This document shows, piece after piece, positions 62,942 through 64,000 of a stretch of DNA of 64,000 nucleotides. The translations under genes and the position numbers were made by a program. Under the pieces are notes generated by a model. The model worked only from the letters and a program-made list of their open reading frames with translations. It made no database searches and was not told where the DNA came from. The DNA comes from JACCTU01 sp963737405 (GTDB lineage Bacteria; Actinomycetota; Thermoleophilia; Gaiellales; Gaiellaceae), in contig CAVTSL010000013.1 in NCBI GenBank assembly GCA_963737405.1, positions 62,001-126,000 on the forward strand. The letters are read 5' to 3'. Each line of letters opens with the position of its first letter. Position 1 is the stretch's first letter.

Positions 62942-64000
62942 GCTGGCTGATCGCGATCCTCGGCCTCGCGTTCCTCGTGCTGATCCACGAGGCCGGCCAC
63001 TTCTACTCCGCGCGTGCGCTCGGCATGCGTCCCCGCCGCTTCTACCTCGGCTTCCCGCCCGCGGTCGTGAAGGTCAACCGCGGCGGGATCGAGTACGGCG
63101 TCGGCGCGATCCCGCTCGGCGGCTACGTGAAGATCCCCGGGATGCACCGGCCGGCGCCGTCCGACCTGGACATGCACTTCGGGCCGGCGCTCCGTGAGGC
63201 GCCCGAGCTGACCGGCTCGATCGAGCGCATCAAGCGCAAGCTCGGCCGCGGCGAGTTCGACGCAGGCCCGGAGCTCGACGCGCTGGAGACGTGCCTGGAG
63301 AGCGTCGAGCTGTCTCCGGGAGCGCGGCGGAGCGCAGAGCGCGGACTGACCGAGCTGCGCGACGGTCTCGGCGGCGACGCGTACTGGCGCGCGACGACGT
63401 GGAAGCGCGTCGCTGTCATCTTCGCGGGGCCGGGAACGAACCTCGTGTTCGCGATCGTGCTGCTGACGATCGTCTTCCTGTTCGGCGTGCGCACGGCGAC
63501 GCTCAGCGTGGGCGAGGTGAGCACCGGCAGCCCCGCCGACCTCGCCGGCCTTCGCACGGGCGATCGCATCGTCGCGGTCGACGGTCAGCGAGTCGACGAG
63601 TTCAACGATCTCTACGACGAGATCCAGGCGTCCGACGGCAAGCGGGTCACGCTCGGGGTCGTGCGCGGCGGGAAGCCGCGCGAGATCGCGGTGACACCGA
63701 CCCACTACTTCGACGCGAACTGGGCGATCGGCTTCAGGCCGCAGGCGCGCACGGAGCGATACTCGCCGCCCGAGGCGTTCGCTCTCGCGCTCGACCGGAC
63801 CTGGGAGGTGACGAAGGCGATCGGCCAAGGGTTCGGCCGGCTCGTGACCGGCTCGGGTCGGAAGGAGATCTCGAGCCCCGTGGGGATCACGCGGGTCTCG
63901 AGCCAGGCGGTCCAGACGGACTTCCGCGTCTACCTCCAGCTGCTCGCGTTCATCAGCCTGTCGCTCGCCCTGCTCAACCTCCTGCCGCTGCTGCCGCTCG
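62938..64000 (+). CDS. rseP: Site-2 (M50) zinc metalloprotease RseP-like (3' end outside window)
   Basis: The first 354 residues are seen. Metal motif HEAGH (17-21) in the first helix, GGIEYGVGAIPLGGYVKIPG, then AVIFAGPGTNLVFA and a PDZ domain (GEVSTGSPADLAGLRTGDRI). Between about residues 72 and 150 there is an extra charged helical insert not found in RasP/RseP of model bacteria. The second Asp-Gly metal motif lies beyond the edge. It cuts anti-sigma factors or signal-peptide remnants in known bacteria. Confidence 0.92.
   Translation, partial: MSWLIAILGLAFLVLIHEAGHFYSARALGMRPRRFYLGFPPAVVKVNRGGIEYGVGAIPLGGYVKIPGMHRPAPSDLDMHFGPALREAPELTGSIERIKRKLGRGEFDAGPELDALETCLESVELSPGARRSAERGLTELRDGLGGDAYWRATTWKRVAVIFAGPGTNLVFAIVLLTIVFLFGVRTATLSVGEVSTGSPADLAGLRTGDRIVAVDGQRVDEFNDLYDEIQASDGKRVTLGVVRGGKPREIAVTPTHYFDANWAIGFRPQARTERYSPPEAFALALDRTWEVTKAIGQGFGRLVTGSGRKEISSPVGITRVSSQAVQTDFRVYLQLLAFISLSLALLNLLPLLPL

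Overview
The window is very G+C-rich, with start codons that are often GTG or TTG and genes packed with 4-bp stop/start overlaps. Gene content points to an actinobacterium, and I would guess a deep-branching class such as Thermoleophilia (Gaiellales/Solirubrobacterales relatives): a steA/steB-pyrG block next to recN, a SepF/YggT/DivIVA block, an MprAB-like two-component pair facing an HtrA protease, PPDK with its regulator, and a LexA-box-controlled ImuB/DnaE2 mutasome. The class assignment is inference. I saw no rRNA, tRNA, CRISPR array, phage or insertion sequence.

Layout. (1) 1-13 kb: carboxylase subunits (a carboxyltransferase/biotin-carrier fusion cut by the window edge, then biotin carboxylase), Asp23, nusB, polyprenyl synthase, tlyA, nadK, recN, steA, steB, a glycosyltransferase/MraY-like fusion and pyrG. 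Two copies of a structured repeat of about 163 bp lie in this block. (2) 13-25 kb: peptidase, DUF3866, aldo/keto reductase, alanine dehydrogenase, nucleoside salvage (deoB, pyrimidine-nucleoside phosphorylase), mutM, glutaredoxin, recO, and a leftward glyQS-esterase-cupin unit. (3) 25-28 kb: response regulator and histidine kinase divergent from htrA. (4) 28-37 kb: PPDK regulator, peptidase E, ppdK, secreted and hydrolase-like proteins, rhomboid protease, comB, GrpB, homocysteine methyltransferase. (5) 37.4-43.3 kb: imuB with two LexA boxes, DUF6504, a leftward microprotein/TfoX-like/bicupin group, and a heavily frame-broken dnaE2. (6) 43.3-47.5 kb: glycosyltransferase, nuclease-family phosphatase, aminotransferase, VOC and HD proteins. 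(7) 47.5-57 kb: murA (fosfomycin-resistant type), a HisB-like protein without its metal site, ridA, a CCA-adding/poly(A) polymerase-type enzyme, pgeF, yggS, sepF, a lone ribbon-helix-helix regulator with palindromic operator, yggT, divIVA, DUF167, DksA-like, lspA, rluD, and a GGDEF protein. (8) 57-64 kb: the classical rpsB-tsf-pyrH-frr-uppS-cdsA-dxr-rseP order, with rseP running off the end.

Three patterns cross the whole window. First, many genes have a TANNNT box ending 6 nt before the start codon and no Shine-Dalgarno, as expected for leaderless mRNA; at several divergent pairs one symmetric box seems to serve both directions. Second, about a dozen genes carry single-base breaks of reading frame, and dnaE2 alone has at least 13, although the amino-acid sequence stays well conserved across each break; this looks like a localized sequence-quality problem and needs resolving before any gene is called dead. 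Third, the two intergenic repeats differ in the sequence of their outer and central stems while each stem stays self-complementary, which suggests a conserved folded element.
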